A stretch of DNA of 64,000 nt from Plantago elongata. Its lineage: Eukaryota; Streptophyta; Magnoliopsida; Lamiales; Plantaginaceae. Shown here piece after piece: positions 11,744-24,000 of the stretch. The notes beneath the pieces were generated by a model. It was not told the origin of the DNA and searched no databases. It was given only the letters and a program-made list of their open reading frames with translations. The stretch spans positions 1-64,000 of the forward strand of contig JAYMSP010000031.1 of NCBI GenBank assembly GCA_036897095.1, in the 5' to 3' direction. A program made the translations under genes and the position numbers. How positions within the stretch are numbered: the first letter of the stretch is position 1; every line of letters begins with the position of its first letter.

Positions 11744-13428
11744 ATGGAAGAAGCAGGGCCAAGGAGTGTGGTTCTAGTTCCATGCCCTTTTCAAGGACAC
11801 ATAACACCAATGCTCCAGCTTGGCTCTATTCTTCATTCCAAGGGTTTCTCAATCATTGTAGCACACACAGAGTTTAACCGACCGAACCCTAAATATTACC
11901 CTGAATTCACTTTTGTACCACTGCCTGATGGCATAGTGGGCTCTGATACATCTTTCTACAATACGTTAAATGTGATATCAGCAATAAACAAGAATTGCAA
12001 GGACTCGTTTCAGGATTACATGGCTCAACGGCTGGCTGAGATAGAGATGAATGGTAAGGTGGCATGTATCATCTATGATGCCATCATGCGGTTTGTTGAT
12101 CCTGTGGCTGTTGAACTAAAGATACCAACCATTTTGCTACGTACCACTACTGCAGCATACATGTACTCACATTTCGTCATATTTCAACTTCAAGCAAAGA
12201 AAGTAATTCCTTTGCCAGGTGTGTTTAACATAGAATCTTCAACAGAATGCTTGCATACATCAATTAAATGCAACTATGTATCATACATGAAATACTTGAT
12301 CATAGATATAAGCACCATAGGTGCACACGGCACTACAGAGTACAGCCATGCTACCATAGGATTTTCAGCAAAGTCCATAAACTTTCAGATAATACGAGGG
12401 AAAACACGTTGTAAAGACAGGTGCCTCAAAATTGGTTTTTAGGCTTGCCAGAGATCAAATTAAATATCAGTCTGAATCAATGAATCACGCACTAAATGCA
12501 GTACAATACTGACAGTGATGGTTTTTGTTTATATACAGAATCTCAACTACATGAAATGGTTCCCAATCTAAATCCCTTCAGGTTTAAGGATCTCCCTTTT
12601 CCAGCTACAGTACGCATCCCGGAAGTTGCAGATGATTTTTTACATCACTACCTGGATATTAAGTCATCCTCAGCTGTCATTTGGAACTCAGTCGAGATGC
12701 TTGACCATTCAAACTTAGACCAACTTCAGCAACAACATTGGAAAGTGCCGTTCTTCAATTTTGGTCCTTTCCACAAATTGGCTCCAACACTACCAACTAG
12801 CATAATAAAGGAGGACATTAGTTGCTTATCATGGCTGGATAGACAAGCACCTAATTCCGTCATTTATGTAAGCTTAGGCAGCTTGGCGATAATTGATGAA
12901 AAGGAACTAACTGAGATGGCATGGGGACTTGCCAACAGCGAACAACCGTTCTTATGGGTGGTCCGCCCTTCTTTATTAAACGGCTCAGAAGCAAGTGATT
13001 ATTTACCAGATAACTTCCTAGAAATAACCAAGGAAAGAGGCTGCATCGTCAAGTGGGCACCACAAGTGAAGGTTCTGGGACATTCATCGGTGGGAGGATT
13101 TTTGACACATTGTGGTTGGAATTCTGCACTTGAGGGCATGTCCGAAGGAGTTCCAATGATATGCAGACCATGTTTCTCAGACCAACTGATAAATGCAAGG
13201 TACCTGACCCATGTGTGCAAAGTAGCCCTGGAAATGGAGCAGACTACTGAAGAAAGCATAGAACAGGCTATTAAGAAGCTGATGGTTGGTGAAGAAGGCA
13301 AAGAATTGAGAAAGAAAGCAGTTGACATGAAACAAAGACTAGAAGATACTGTAACTGAAGGGGGTCTGTCACATGAATCACTAAATAACTTTAAGGAGTT
13401 TGTTCTCTCTTTGTCAGGGAAAAAGTGA
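11744..13428 (+). CDS. UGT-4, UGT76-type UDP-glycosyltransferase
   Basis: Exons 11744-12218 and 12539-13428 with a 320-bp phase-1 intron; 454 residues. The catalytic His19 is in PFQGHITPML and the Asp in CIIYDAIM. The PSPG box starts WAPQVKVLGHSSVGGFLTHC, with LGH replacing the otherwise constant LAH, and continues NSALEGMSEGVPM, where the others have TLES; the donor-contacting Glu is retained. The UPD-sugar site should therefore still form, but these two substitutions are unique within the array. Start, splice sites and stop are intact. The intron is close to the ancestral size and has no inserted element. Confidence 0.88.
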
Positions 13429-14198
13429 CAAGAGTGTTCAGAGTAGATACGGTTCCAATAAAATATATAGGATACTACACCAACTTTTGCAAGGGTTTAA
13501 ATCAATATGAGTGTAACAGTGCATAACTGATAGTGGATAAGCAGGAACATTATCATTGAATAAGATTCAGCAGCTCCAACTATTTGGAATCTGATGGTAA
13601 GAGCTCATCCATATGCACAATACAACTGCTACGATGTAATGAAATAGACAACTATATGACATGAGGATCTACAATAAAGCAGCAAACCAAGATGAGTTGA
13701 AGGCTTGGAGCTCTTTTCATCTACAACACGACTCTAATCCATTGGTTTCAGAGTCTACTGCAATTTGATAATTGACAAGAATAATCGTTATTCATTAATC
13801 AATATACCCAGGAAGCATTGGTAGGCTAGTTAATAAGGATATAAGCACACCCAATACATACCTGTATGGCTGTATGGCTGTATTCAAATATAATAAAACA
13901 TCATTTTTTACAAAAACTACCTAAATTACACAAATAATCTGCTTCGGTGAAAGAAAATTCAATAAACTTACAGCTGCTATCCTGTGAAAGTGTGAAGGCG
14001 CATTTTAAGCCATCGCATGATCTGTCCAGATAACTACTGGAGCCCATCTGACACTGTTTTTCAGGCAGCAAGATTTTCATCTTTTCAACATTTCAGGACA
14101 CACCATCACTGCTTGACCATGGACCGACAAGGCTTAAAAATTACTTGGTAACTAGGGTACCAATACACATGCAAGGATATTGGATTAGTCATGTTTAT

Positions 14199-14270
14199 GA
14201 TTCTAGATGCAAATCACTACCAATCTCTATTCAGAGAATATAATCACCCAATTTCGGGGAATCGAACCCG
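14199..14270 (-). mobile_element. SINE fragment, tRNA-derived family
   Basis: On the minus strand this carries the tRNA-type internal promoter B box (GGGTTCGATTCCCCG) followed by about 55 bases that reappear nearly unchanged at 63733-63803 and end in GATTTGCATCTAGAATC. The A-box half is absent or unrecognisable here, so the copy appears incomplete at its 5' end. Confidence 0.6.
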
Positions 14271-14504
14271 TTAGCATTGTGAGAAACTGGATATAAACTG
14301 GTTTTTTAATTTAATTTAATTTGATTGCATTTTGTATCCAGGTCTATTGATCCCCGCAGAGGGTATTCTCCAACTTCTTTGTACTTTTTTCTTCCGATTG
14401 AAATACGTCTTGACGGGTCCTATGAAAGTCTTTTTACAATGTAAAATACTAAAATGGTATATGCACTGACTAAAGTATAGAAGCAATTAGTTGCCTTTTA
14501 GTGA

Positions 14505-14754
14505 ATTTTTTTTTAAAGGTAATAAGAAATTTTATTAGAGGGAAAAATACATGGAAAGTGTATTATAGCAACTCAGACATAAAGGCCACTAAGCTACTAC
14601 AATCAGGCAAAGGGTTACTTGCAGCTCCATTCAAGCTGCATAGTAGCAACCCCAAAAAGCTGTTGAGAAATATATTCAATAGATTCTCCGTCTTCTTTAC
14701 ACATGAAACACCACTCCAGAATAGACATACCATGTAGCGTCAAATTATCAGAGG
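14505..14754 (-). mobile_element. 5'-truncated LINE with 14-bp target duplication
   Basis: A 250-bp insert between direct repeats TTGCCTTTTAGTGA at 14491-14504 and 14755-14768. Read on the minus strand it ends in an A-rich tail and begins with LINE coding sequence containing WCFMCKEDGESIEYI, which resembles the zinc-binding zf-RVT segment at the end of plant L1-type reverse-transcriptase proteins. Only the 3' tip of the element is present. The insertion lies about 450 bp upstream of the UGT-5 start codon. The empty site survives in outline upstream of UGT-4 (near 11288, ATTGCCTCTTAGTCC). Confidence 0.85.
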
Positions 14755-15091
14755 TTGCCTTTTAGTGATATAAAAGTGGATTTACAAAATTCTTGATTAT
14801 CATTTGGCAGAAACTTGGCTTTTTGAGTAAAAGGGTAAAGACAATATATAATGTCATTGTCAATATAGTGAAGCATCAATTGCATCCAGCAAAGACAAAC
14901 AAATAGAAACAAATGGGTGAATAACCTGTACATGTCAATCAGTAAGAACATTAACTAATGGAGCCTCAACAATGTGTTCCTGAATGCATACAGAAAGGCG
15001 ATAGTACCAACCACAATTATGTCCTATTTCCATCAACAGCCAAAATACCTTCACATGACTTGAGGAATTTCTCCAAATCTTCTTCTGCACA

Positions 15092-15098
15092 TATAAAC
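15092..15098 (+). promoter_or_regulatory. Probable TATA box of UGT-5
   Basis: TATAAAC 104 bp before the start codon. The same motif stands 82 bp before the UGT-6 start codon within a similar block (TCTTCTGCACATATAAAC versus TCTTCTCCAGATATAAAC), which supports a conserved function. Confidence 0.55.
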
Positions 15099-15201
15099 TG
15101 AAGTTCACATTGTTCAAAGCCTATGATAAAAAATTCAATACTACCCTTTAAGCTAGAAAGAAAAGGCACGGAAACAAAGTTTCCACGACTTAGAGAGAAA
15201 A

Positions 15202-17221
15202 ATGGAAGAATTAGTAATGAAAGGGAGAAGTGTGGTGCTTGTTCCATACCCTTTCCAGGGACACATGACACCAATGCTTCAGCTAGGCTCTGTTCTTCAT
15301 TCGAAGGGATTCTCAGTCATTGTGGCCCACACAGAATTTAATGCCCCAAATCCAAAGAACCATCCGGAGTTCAATTTCATACCATTACCTGATGACCTAG
15401 CAGGTCATGACATGTCTTTCTACAATAAGTTGAATCTGATATCAGCTATGAACAAAAACTGCAAGTATTCGTTTCAGGAACACATGGCAGAGATAAATGC
15501 AGAGGTGGCGTGCATCATCTACGATCCCATCATGCACTTTGTTGATCCTGTGGCTGTTGAACTGAAGATACCAACCATTGTTCTGCGCACTACAAGTGCA
15601 GCCTACATTCACTCACTTCTTGCCATGTTTCAACTTGAAGAGCAAAAGGTACTTCCTGTGACAGGTATGTCTATATAACACTTGGATGGACATTTGAGTG
15701 GGCATTTGTATGGATTTTGGTGAAAATTGTGTTTGGATGTACATTTGAGTGGGGTATTTTAAGTGTATTTTAGGCCAAATCACTGTTCGTCGATTCAAAT
15801 GGGGTATTCAAATCCCCATCCAAACACCCCCTAACTTATTTATGTCACCATGTCTGAATTTTTTCAAATAAAACAAAGAGGCAATATGTTGAATATTCTC
15901 AGGTGACATACAGTATTATCTTTATGTATCTCATGGAGGGAACTAAACCAAATATCCAATTATAGTACAAATGGGATATGTAGAAAATGTTTTGAAACAC
16001 CACAAGCGCGAGCACACTGATTATACATAGGTGTGGCAAACTTTGTCCAGGTATACATAAATGGGTAAAAGTGGTACCCATTATCCATATTGTTTTACCT
16101 TAATCCGCCCGTTTGCCACCTAAGTCTACACATTTGGTAGCATAGAATTTTTAATAGTGATGCATGCCAGTAACTTCCATGATGATGTGACATAGATCAC
16201 CGTCCATCAGAATTCAACCTTCACTATGTTTGTTATGAATTGACCGATAGCTATCAATGAAGCTCAAGTAAATAGTAATTCTAAATCACGTTGAATCATT
16301 CAATTAACACGATTTTCCTGTTATGCAGAGTCACAGCTTGAGGAAATTGTTCCCAATCTAAATGCTCTTCGGTTTAAGGATCTCCCTCTTCCTGCTACTA
16401 TTAAAGACTTACCGGAAGCCGTAAAGGATTTCCTAAGAGGTTACCTGAATAATAGATCATCATCTGCTGTCATCTGGAACACCGTGGAGATGCTTGACCG
16501 TTCGGACTTGGACCAGCTGCAGCAGCAACATTGGCAGGTCCCATTCTTCTCCATTGGTCCTCTTGACAAATTGGCTCCTGCAATACCAACAAGCATAATG
16601 AAGGAGGACACGAGTTGCTTATCATGGCTAGACAATCAAGCACCTAATTCAGTAATTTATGTAAGCTTAGGCAGCGCAGCAGTAATAGATAAAGAGGCAC
16701 TCGTTGAGATGGCACAAGGACTAGCCAACAGTGAACAATCATTCTTGTGGGTAGTGCGTTCTTCCTTGCTTAATGGTCCAGATCCAATGGAATGCTTACC
16801 ACGGGATTTCTTTGAAATCACCAATGAAAGAGCCTGCATAGTGAAGTGGGCACCACAGAAGAAGGTTTTGGCACATCCATCGGTGGGAGGATTTTTTACC
16901 CATTGTGGTTGGAACTCTACGCTCGAGAGCATGTGTGAAGGAGTTCCAGTAATATGCAGGCCGTTTTTCCAAGACCAAATGGTGAACGCGAGGTACCTGA
17001 CCCATGTGTGGAAAATAGGCATTGAATTGGAGACGGCCACTGAGGGGTGTATAGAAGAGGCTGTTAGGAAGCTCTTGGTCAGTGAAGAAGGCAAGGAATT
17101 GAGACAGAAGTCACTTGACTTGAAACAGAAGCTAAAGGATTCCGTAAGCAGAGGAGGCTTGTCGAACAAATCACTAGAGAACTTGGTAAGGTTTATAATC
17201 TCTTTGCCAGGGAACAAGTGA
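15202..17221 (+). CDS. UGT-5, UGT76-type UDP-glycosyltransferase
   Basis: Exons 15202-15664 and 16329-17221 with a 664-bp phase-1 intron; 451 residues. Exon 2 is open from the acceptor and begins ESQLEEIVPNLNALRFKDLP. The catalytic His21 is in PFQGHMTPML; the Asp is in CIIYDPIM, with Pro where UGT-1 to UGT-4 have Ala. The PSPG box starts WAPQKKVLAHPSVGGFFTHC and ends FQDQ. UGT-6 is the nearest paralogue: both share FFTHCGWNSTLESMCEGVPV, a shorter segment before the MAE(L/I)NAEVAC region, and similar 3' flanks. The intron holds two MITEs. The gene appears intact. Confidence 0.9.
15679..15831. mobile_element. MITE in UGT-5 intron (TTGGATGG family)
   Basis: About 153 bp with inverted ends: CTTGGATGGACATTTGA on the left, and GTGTTTGGATGGGGATTTGA as the reverse complement of the right end. 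It lies between TAA trinucleotides, suggesting PIF/Harbinger, though the left end lacks the run of G found at the right. The interior (ATTTTAGGCCAAATCACTGT) matches, in reverse orientation, the element in the UGT-6 intron. Confidence 0.65.
16026..16123. mobile_element. Short MITE in UGT-5 intron (GTGGCAAAC ends)
   Basis: About 98 bp bounded by AGGTGTGGCAAAC and GTTTGCCACCT in inverted orientation, with TACCCATTATCCATATTG and TTTTACCTTAATCCGCC inside. A longer relative occupies the matching place in the UGT-6 intron (22745-23092). Ends of this kind are common in plant hAT-type MITEs. No clear target duplication is visible. Confidence 0.55.
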
Positions 17222-18284
17222 CAGGGTATCAGTATTCATAAGCATCCAGTCTTTCACAATAGACTTCGCAAGTGTGTTGTCATTAAAACAGAATAATAAT
17301 TCAGTCTATCTGCTTATCTTAATTATATTTGATAACAAGCCGTATCTATGATTCGCAAAATGTAATCGAGTTTTGCTGAGCAAACATATATCCACGAACA
17401 CCAGCCTACAATACAATTTTACAAGTACATAATCCTGGACTATGATAGGGCAAAATTCTAAGCACATGTATCATGATAGTCTCTGTGAATGAATAAACAG
17501 TTTTGTTGCGCTAAGTGTAGCCCATGTGGCCATGCATAAGATCAATCAAGACAAATTAAAGCAATGCTGGTGCAATTGGATCAAGCAGAAATTACAACTG
17601 TAACTAATAAAGTACTTGCCTGTATTACTTTTTTTTTTTTTTTTTTAACTCTGGAACCAGCTTACTGGCACCTTGCCAACTGAGTTGCCCTTCGCCCATA
17701 TTACTCGTTATATTCACCTTCCGTATGTCAGAATCCATTCGAAATCGCAAGTGTAACAAATAAATTGCATCAGTGAGATAAAATTCTGTAAACTTACAGC
17801 TAAATGTGGTTTTACAGAGCTCATCCCAGGTCCATCTCAGAATTTGTTCGAAATTGCAAAACATGCTGATCCGCCATCTCCGCTGCTGGTGTCCACGCTT
17901 CATCTGTCAATGACAATTTTACAGAATAGGAATGAGAAGAAATAGAGGAAGGGATACATCCGTACATGTAATTGATTAAGGGGCTGCTCGTTAATTTTTG
18001 TATTACGGAATAATGACTAATCCCCTTTGATGTTCCGTTATGATATTTGATAGTATTTAGGTATAAAAATCATATTTAATATTATTTAACGGATATAATA
18101 TTTAGAATTAAAATATCATATTTGTTATAAATAACATTTTTCGTGTTTTCTTATACTATAATATCCTTCCGCTATATATTTGTTATAAAATTACAAAATC
18201 TTATTAATATCTTTTTTCCGCAACTTGACTTTAGATGATTTTTTTCAAATCTTTTTACCCGGATACATTAATAACGGGTCAAGT

Positions 18285-18640
18285 AAAAACTAGACAGTAT
18301 AATATAAAAACTAAACAATAGTGTAAATTTAATATCATGCAAAAGCTAGATAATTCCTTTTAAAACTAGACAATATAATGTAAAAACTAAACAATATATA
18401 TTACACCGAATGAAATTTTTGTACAATAAATAAAACTAAACAAGATCACTTATAAAGCTAGACAATATAGTTACAAAACTAGATAATATATTGTAAAAAC
18501 TATATAATACTAATTAAAAATTAAACGGTTCAACACAAATGTACAATATAAAAATATAACATAAAAAACTAGACATATATTGATAAAAACTAAAACACAT
18601 ACTATCTATATAAAAATTAGATAATATGTGTTATAAACTA
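18285..18640. repeat. Degenerate AAACTAGACAATATA repeat block
   Basis: About a dozen imperfect occurrences of AAAACTAGACAATAT or AAAACTAAACAATAT with variable spacers of AT-rich DNA. The unit spacing is irregular, so it is a decayed minisatellite or the interior of a transposon rather than a clean tandem array. No coding content. Confidence 0.6.
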
Positions 18641-20975
18641 AAGGAGCTCTCCGAACTCTCCAAATGTAAGGGGTTTTTATGAGACTTAGTATTCAAATAA
18701 TTAAATATCTTTTTGACTTCTCAATAACTCTTCTTGCTTCATTCATGTTATGTTTTTTCTTTTTTTTTTTTACATCAAAGTTGATTTGAATCCCGATCTT
18801 ATATCATAGTATTTAACATAAACAACATATAAAATCTATTTAGAATTACTATTTTGAAGTTAACTAACATAAAACATGAAAGAGTGGTTTATGAATTATT
18901 TTCGTTAATTAATTACTATATTAATGAAATTATATGTTTGTCTTAATAGAATAATGCACAAAACAAGTGTTAAAAGTGATGCATGCTAATCAAATGATGA
19001 TTAATTAATTAATTCAGAGATATAATATGATTAGGATATATTTTGTTGCACATGAGCAGATGTCGTAAGAAATAAGATTCCTTCAGTATGGTGTTGGATA
19101 AAAAGGTGTAACTAACAGAGGACGTGAAGGTTCTATGATTCGGAGGATTATATTCATAATAATATAAAAGATGAATTTTATGATCAAGTACTTAATCTTA
19201 ATAACCTGCTTTAGGTGGGTATTTTTAAATGGTATTTCGAAGAATAAATTATGCGGGTCAAAAATTTATAGAATTTGGAGAGTTTAAATTTAAGCAGGCT
19301 TTGATATTTTAATTTTTCCAACCAAATATGATAATTGGAAAGGTGTTTTCTAAATATCACTAGAAAACATTCTAAACTAAACAACCTTTTCAAGTATTTT
19401 ATAAGGGAATTTACAAACGGGTCCAAATTAATCTACACCGCCATAGGCCCATAGTCCATAGGCTTTGTTCAATTAGCTTATCATACTTTAGCCCACAGGC
19501 TTTGTCCCCTTTAAAGTTCTCGTTTCAAATTTTTACAAATATTTATTTCATTATTATTGTTTAAATATAATTAAATTTTTAATAGAAGGTTAATTTTAAC
19601 AATATTACATGCCATAAAGTACAATCATTATATTATTTTATTCAAAAAATAACTATTTCTTATTCATTAACCAAAAGAAGTGACACCTTAGATTATTTTT
19701 TGTAATTAAAATATAACTTACATATGTATTTAAAATGAGTTTAAATAAATTTAAATTAGATAATTAATTACACGACTTCAATAACTGTCAACTCCATATA
19801 TACCACATTTGATTATTTTGAAGTTTTACAATAAATTTTTTTCAAATTTTGACGGTAAATTACATGCAAAGTATAAAATAAAGCTATAGTATTTGTAAAT
19901 TATATTTAATTTATTTTCGTAATATAATTTTGTTATATTTATTTATCGTATAATTCGAATATAATTTATAGTTAAAGTTTAAAAAATGTCTCTTTATAAA
20001 GCTCTTAGAATATGTATTCATTGGAATATTGTGAAAGGCCCCAACAACCTGTACACTTCCAAATCTTAAATGGGATTCAGGTTGTTGGGAAAATAAAACT
20101 TCATCCGTATCATAATACTGATAATAGTATATCGGGACGTGCTAACTGCTAGTGAAGATGGAAGGAGTGACTACCGAATAGTGGAGTAGTGTAGTAAGTA
20201 TGCACTATGGACTCGCCAAATTAATTCCGCACGGCTCCGTTTAGAAGAAGTGTATCAACTCCGCTAGGAAGTTGATACGATAAATTTATGGAAAATATAT
20301 TATAAAATATAAATTAAATTATCAAAAAATATTATAAAATATAAGTTAGATAAATTATTTTTATTTTTATATACCATATTTAACAAACCAACTAATTAAC
20401 AAGTTAATCGATTTACTAAACATTTTTATAAAAATCAACTATCTTGTCTTCTACTTAATGAGCTACCAACTTACCTATAGTTATCGATTATTTATTAGTG
20501 GTCCTGAAATTTTTAATTTTTCACTAACGATATTAATAATATATTACGTATAATGTTTTTAAAAAAACTACATGAATAGATAAATTATTATTAAAATTAA
20601 AATATTATAGTTATACTTATGAACCTCATCCGTCTCTCCATGTAACCATTACTCTTTGAACTTTTATCCATACACTTACAACTTTATGATTAAAATGCCT
20701 TCATAATAATTTTTAGTTTTCCGCTTTACAACTTAGTTTTAAGCCCAGATAGTTAGCCCAGATAGAAGTAAACATCTCCAAGTGAAATGGGAGAAATGCA
20801 TTTTACTGGGGAGCTCCCATGCTTAAATGAATATAATTGGGTTGAGTGGGGACACGTATATCATTCATGGCACCACATCCGAATTGACTGTTCTCTCCTA
20901 CCCTCCTCCTAGTTGCATCATCAGCCAAAAATATCTCCACAAGACTTAAAACTCGACCAAGTCTTCTTCTCCAGA

Positions 20976-20982
20976 TATAAAC
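20976..20982 (+). promoter_or_regulatory. Probable TATA box of UGT-6
   Basis: TATAAAC 82 bp before the UGT-6 start codon in a block similar to the one before UGT-5. A second AT motif, GTATATAATA near 21004, is closer to the start codon and could serve instead. Confidence 0.5.
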
Positions 20983-21063
20983 TAAATTCTCCAAAGAAAT
21001 TCCGTATATAATACCCTGCAAACTATACGAAAAAGTTCGGAAACAAGGTTTCCAGAGAGAAAA

Positions 21064-24000
21064 ATGGAAGCCTTAGGAGTGCAAAGGAGGAGTGTCGTGC
21101 TTGTTCCATACCCTATCCAGGGACACATGACACCAATTCTTCAGCTAGGCTCTGTTCTCCACTTGAACGGATTCTCAGTCACTGTGGTTCACCCCGAACT
21201 TAATGCCCCAAATCCGAATAGCCACCCAGAGTTCAGTTTCGTAACATTACCTGATGGCCTTGCAGGTAGTGAGATGTCTTTCAGTAATCAGTTGGATGTG
21301 ATATCAGCTATGAACACAAACTGCAAGGAATCATTTAAGGAATGCATGGCAGAGCTAAATGCAGAAGTAGCTTGCATCATCTACGATGTCATTATGTGGT
21401 TTGTTGATCCTGTAGCTGTTGAACTGAAGATACCGACCATTGTTCTACGCACTACTTCTGCAGCCTACATGCACTCAATTCACGCCACATTTCAACTCGA
21501 AGAGCAAAAGGTGCTTCCTGTTACAGGTATGTCTAATAGTACTAATGGAACTATTTATTCCACCATGTTAGGGGCTGTTTGGAATGTCTATTTGGCTCGA
21601 TGAACAGTGATTTGGCCTAAAATATACTTCAAATACCCCCATTTCAATTCCATTCCAAACACAATTTCACCAAAATCCATCCAAACGTCCATTCAAATTC
21701 TATACCAATCAACGTTTTTCAGATCATGAGAAGGCTTGGAAAGACTTATTTTCATGACTTTTGGGATTATTTTCATATTGTTTTGGAGAATATTCACTCT
21801 TACATTCTTGGCCATATACAATTACAATCTTTTTTTCCTTTTATTTTGAGTCGGCTAAAATTTTATTAATAAAAATTAAAGAGCACAAGTAATGCTCTTG
21901 ACAAACAATTACAATGAAAAAGGATCAATCTGTCCGAACCAAATAACAATTCTAACACAATACTGACTACCAATACCAAAGACATCAAAATAACACGAAA
22001 TACTCTACTCCAGACCCAGAATCTGCTCAATTACCGAAAGAAACTCAAAACAAGCACTACTTATCTTCACCCCCAACACAATCTCCATCTCGCGAACAAT
22101 TGCATACTAGAATTCAATCCACCGTCAATTCATTGGCACAAATTCAGTAGTGTCTATTTTACCGATGTCCGCACCTTTGTGCTTGTCGGTTTGTTATACA
22201 CATCTATCAACCCTCACGACACTCAAACCGTTTTTTGGATAATATATAGACACGCCAAACACAACAACGGTGGTATCGAAACACCATAGATCCACTCAGG
22301 CTCATTCTTAAACACGTTCCTCCACCCTATGACATATTTCAAGTCACTTGACAAGTAATTTAAGACGTGATCAAAGATCCCTCAAGGTATTGAAAACTAA
22401 ATTTCAATGGCCTAGTTACTTGAGTTGGGTCGTCCCAGGACTCCTCAGAGCATGCAAGATACTCATTTCATCGAGACTCAAGATGAAATCCAAACCCGTA
22501 TAAAAAATAAAAGCAAACTCAAAAATTTTAAGATTAAATTAATAATGATTTAACCCCACAAACTCATTAATATATTGAAATTTAAATATGTGGAAAGTCA
22601 TGTTATCAATCTTATCAATATTTATCTCGTGGAGCAAAGTAAGCTATACAAAATATCTCATTATAGTACAAATGGATATGTGGAACATGTTTGGAACACA
22701 AGTCCATGCGACCACACTGTTGTGCTGACTATTCTCTACCCATAGGAATGGCAAGTGGCAAATAGTTCCGGTTTTATGGGTTTACCTGTATCCAACAAAT
22801 TTAAATGGGTATGACACCCATCCGTTTTTTAAAAATGGGGTAAAAACGGTATTCAAATGCACCAAATGTGTGTCAAAGATTCACCCATTAAAAGCTCGAA
22901 ATTTGACTACAACCTTAGTCCTTGGATCCCATTCTATCATCATAAGTAAAAGACTAAAAGTTTTACCCATATCTGCATAACACACACCTGCTTAATAGTT
23001 AATACTCATGTGTAGGTAGGTAAAAATAAACGGGTAATATTACTACCCATTATCTATATTATTTTACCTTAATCCGCCTGCTTGCCACCGTAAGTTACAC
23101 ATATGGTAAAATTTTCATGCAATGCATGTAACTTTCATGATGATGTGACATAAATCACCCTTCATGAACAATAGATATCAATGAAGCTCAGGCTCTTAAT
23201 CCTAATTATAAATTCACATTGAATTGTTGACTTGACATGGTTATCCTGTTATGCAGAGTCACAGCTTGAGGAAATTGTTCCCAATCTAAATGCTCTTCGG
23301 TTTAAGGATCTCCCTTTTCCTGCTACGACTTCAATTTATGATTACCCGAAATCCGTAATAGATTTCTTTGAAAGTTATCTGAATAATAGATCATCCTCTG
23401 CTGTCATCTGGAACACCTTGGAGATGCTCGAGCATTCAGAACTAAAATTGCAGCAGCAACATTGGCAACTCCCATTCTTCTCCATTGGTCCTCTTGAAAG
23501 ATTGGCTCCTGCAATACAAACAAGCATAATGAAGGAGGACACTAGCTGCTTATTATGGCTAGACAATCAAGCACCTGATTCGGTCATTTATGTAAGCTTA
23601 GGCAGCCTGGCAATAGTAGATAAAGAGGCATTTTTGGGTATGGCATGGGGGCTAGCCAATAGTGAACAACCATTCTTGTGGGTTTTACGTTCTTCTTTGC
23701 TTGATGGTCCAGACCCGATGGAATGCTTGCCAGAGGATTTCTTCAAAATCACCAAGGAAAGAGCCTGTATTGTGAAGTGGGCACCACAGAAGAAGGTTCT
23801 GGCACATCGATCCGTGGGAGGATTTTTTACCCATTGTGGATGGAACTCTACGCTCGAGAGCATGTGTGAAGGAGTTCCAGTGATATGCAGGCCGTGTTTC
23901 CAAGACCAGGCAGTGAATGCGAGGTACGTGACCCATGTGTGGAAAATAGGCCTTGAGTTGGAGACGACCACGGACAGGTGTATAGAAGAGGCTGTTAGGA

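Larger units (their letters stand above)
13429..15201. other. Intergenic region UGT-4/UGT-5
   Basis: Holds the UGT-4 3' flank, a tRNA-related SINE fragment at 14199-14270, a 5'-truncated LINE at 14505-14754, and the UGT-5 promoter with a TATA motif at 15092-15098. No other coding sequence is supportable. Confidence 0.6.
17222..21063. other. Intergenic region UGT-5/UGT-6
   Basis: 3.8 kb without a gene. The first 700 bp are the UGT-5 3' flank; parts match the UGT-6 3' flank (for example AAAATGTAATCGAGTTTTGC against 24.95 kb). A run of 19 T ends near 17646. A degenerate repeat block lies at 18285-18640. A 12-bp inverted repeat (CCCAACAACCTG) lies at about 20040-20088. The rest is AT-rich and unassigned. 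The last 200 bp form the UGT-6 promoter. Confidence 0.55.

Noticed and set aside
15899-16081. Open frames inside UGT introns and on the strand opposite UGT exon 2
   Set aside because: Those opposite exon 2 recur at the same relative place in every copy and are shadows of the conserved coding sequence; those in introns fall inside inserted elements and have no recognisable protein.
20038-20090. Short hairpin CCCAACAACCTG / CAGGTTGTTGGG, considered as a microRNA precursor
   Set aside because: The 12-bp stem with a loop of about 28 bases is too short for a plant microRNA precursor and nothing else supports transcription.
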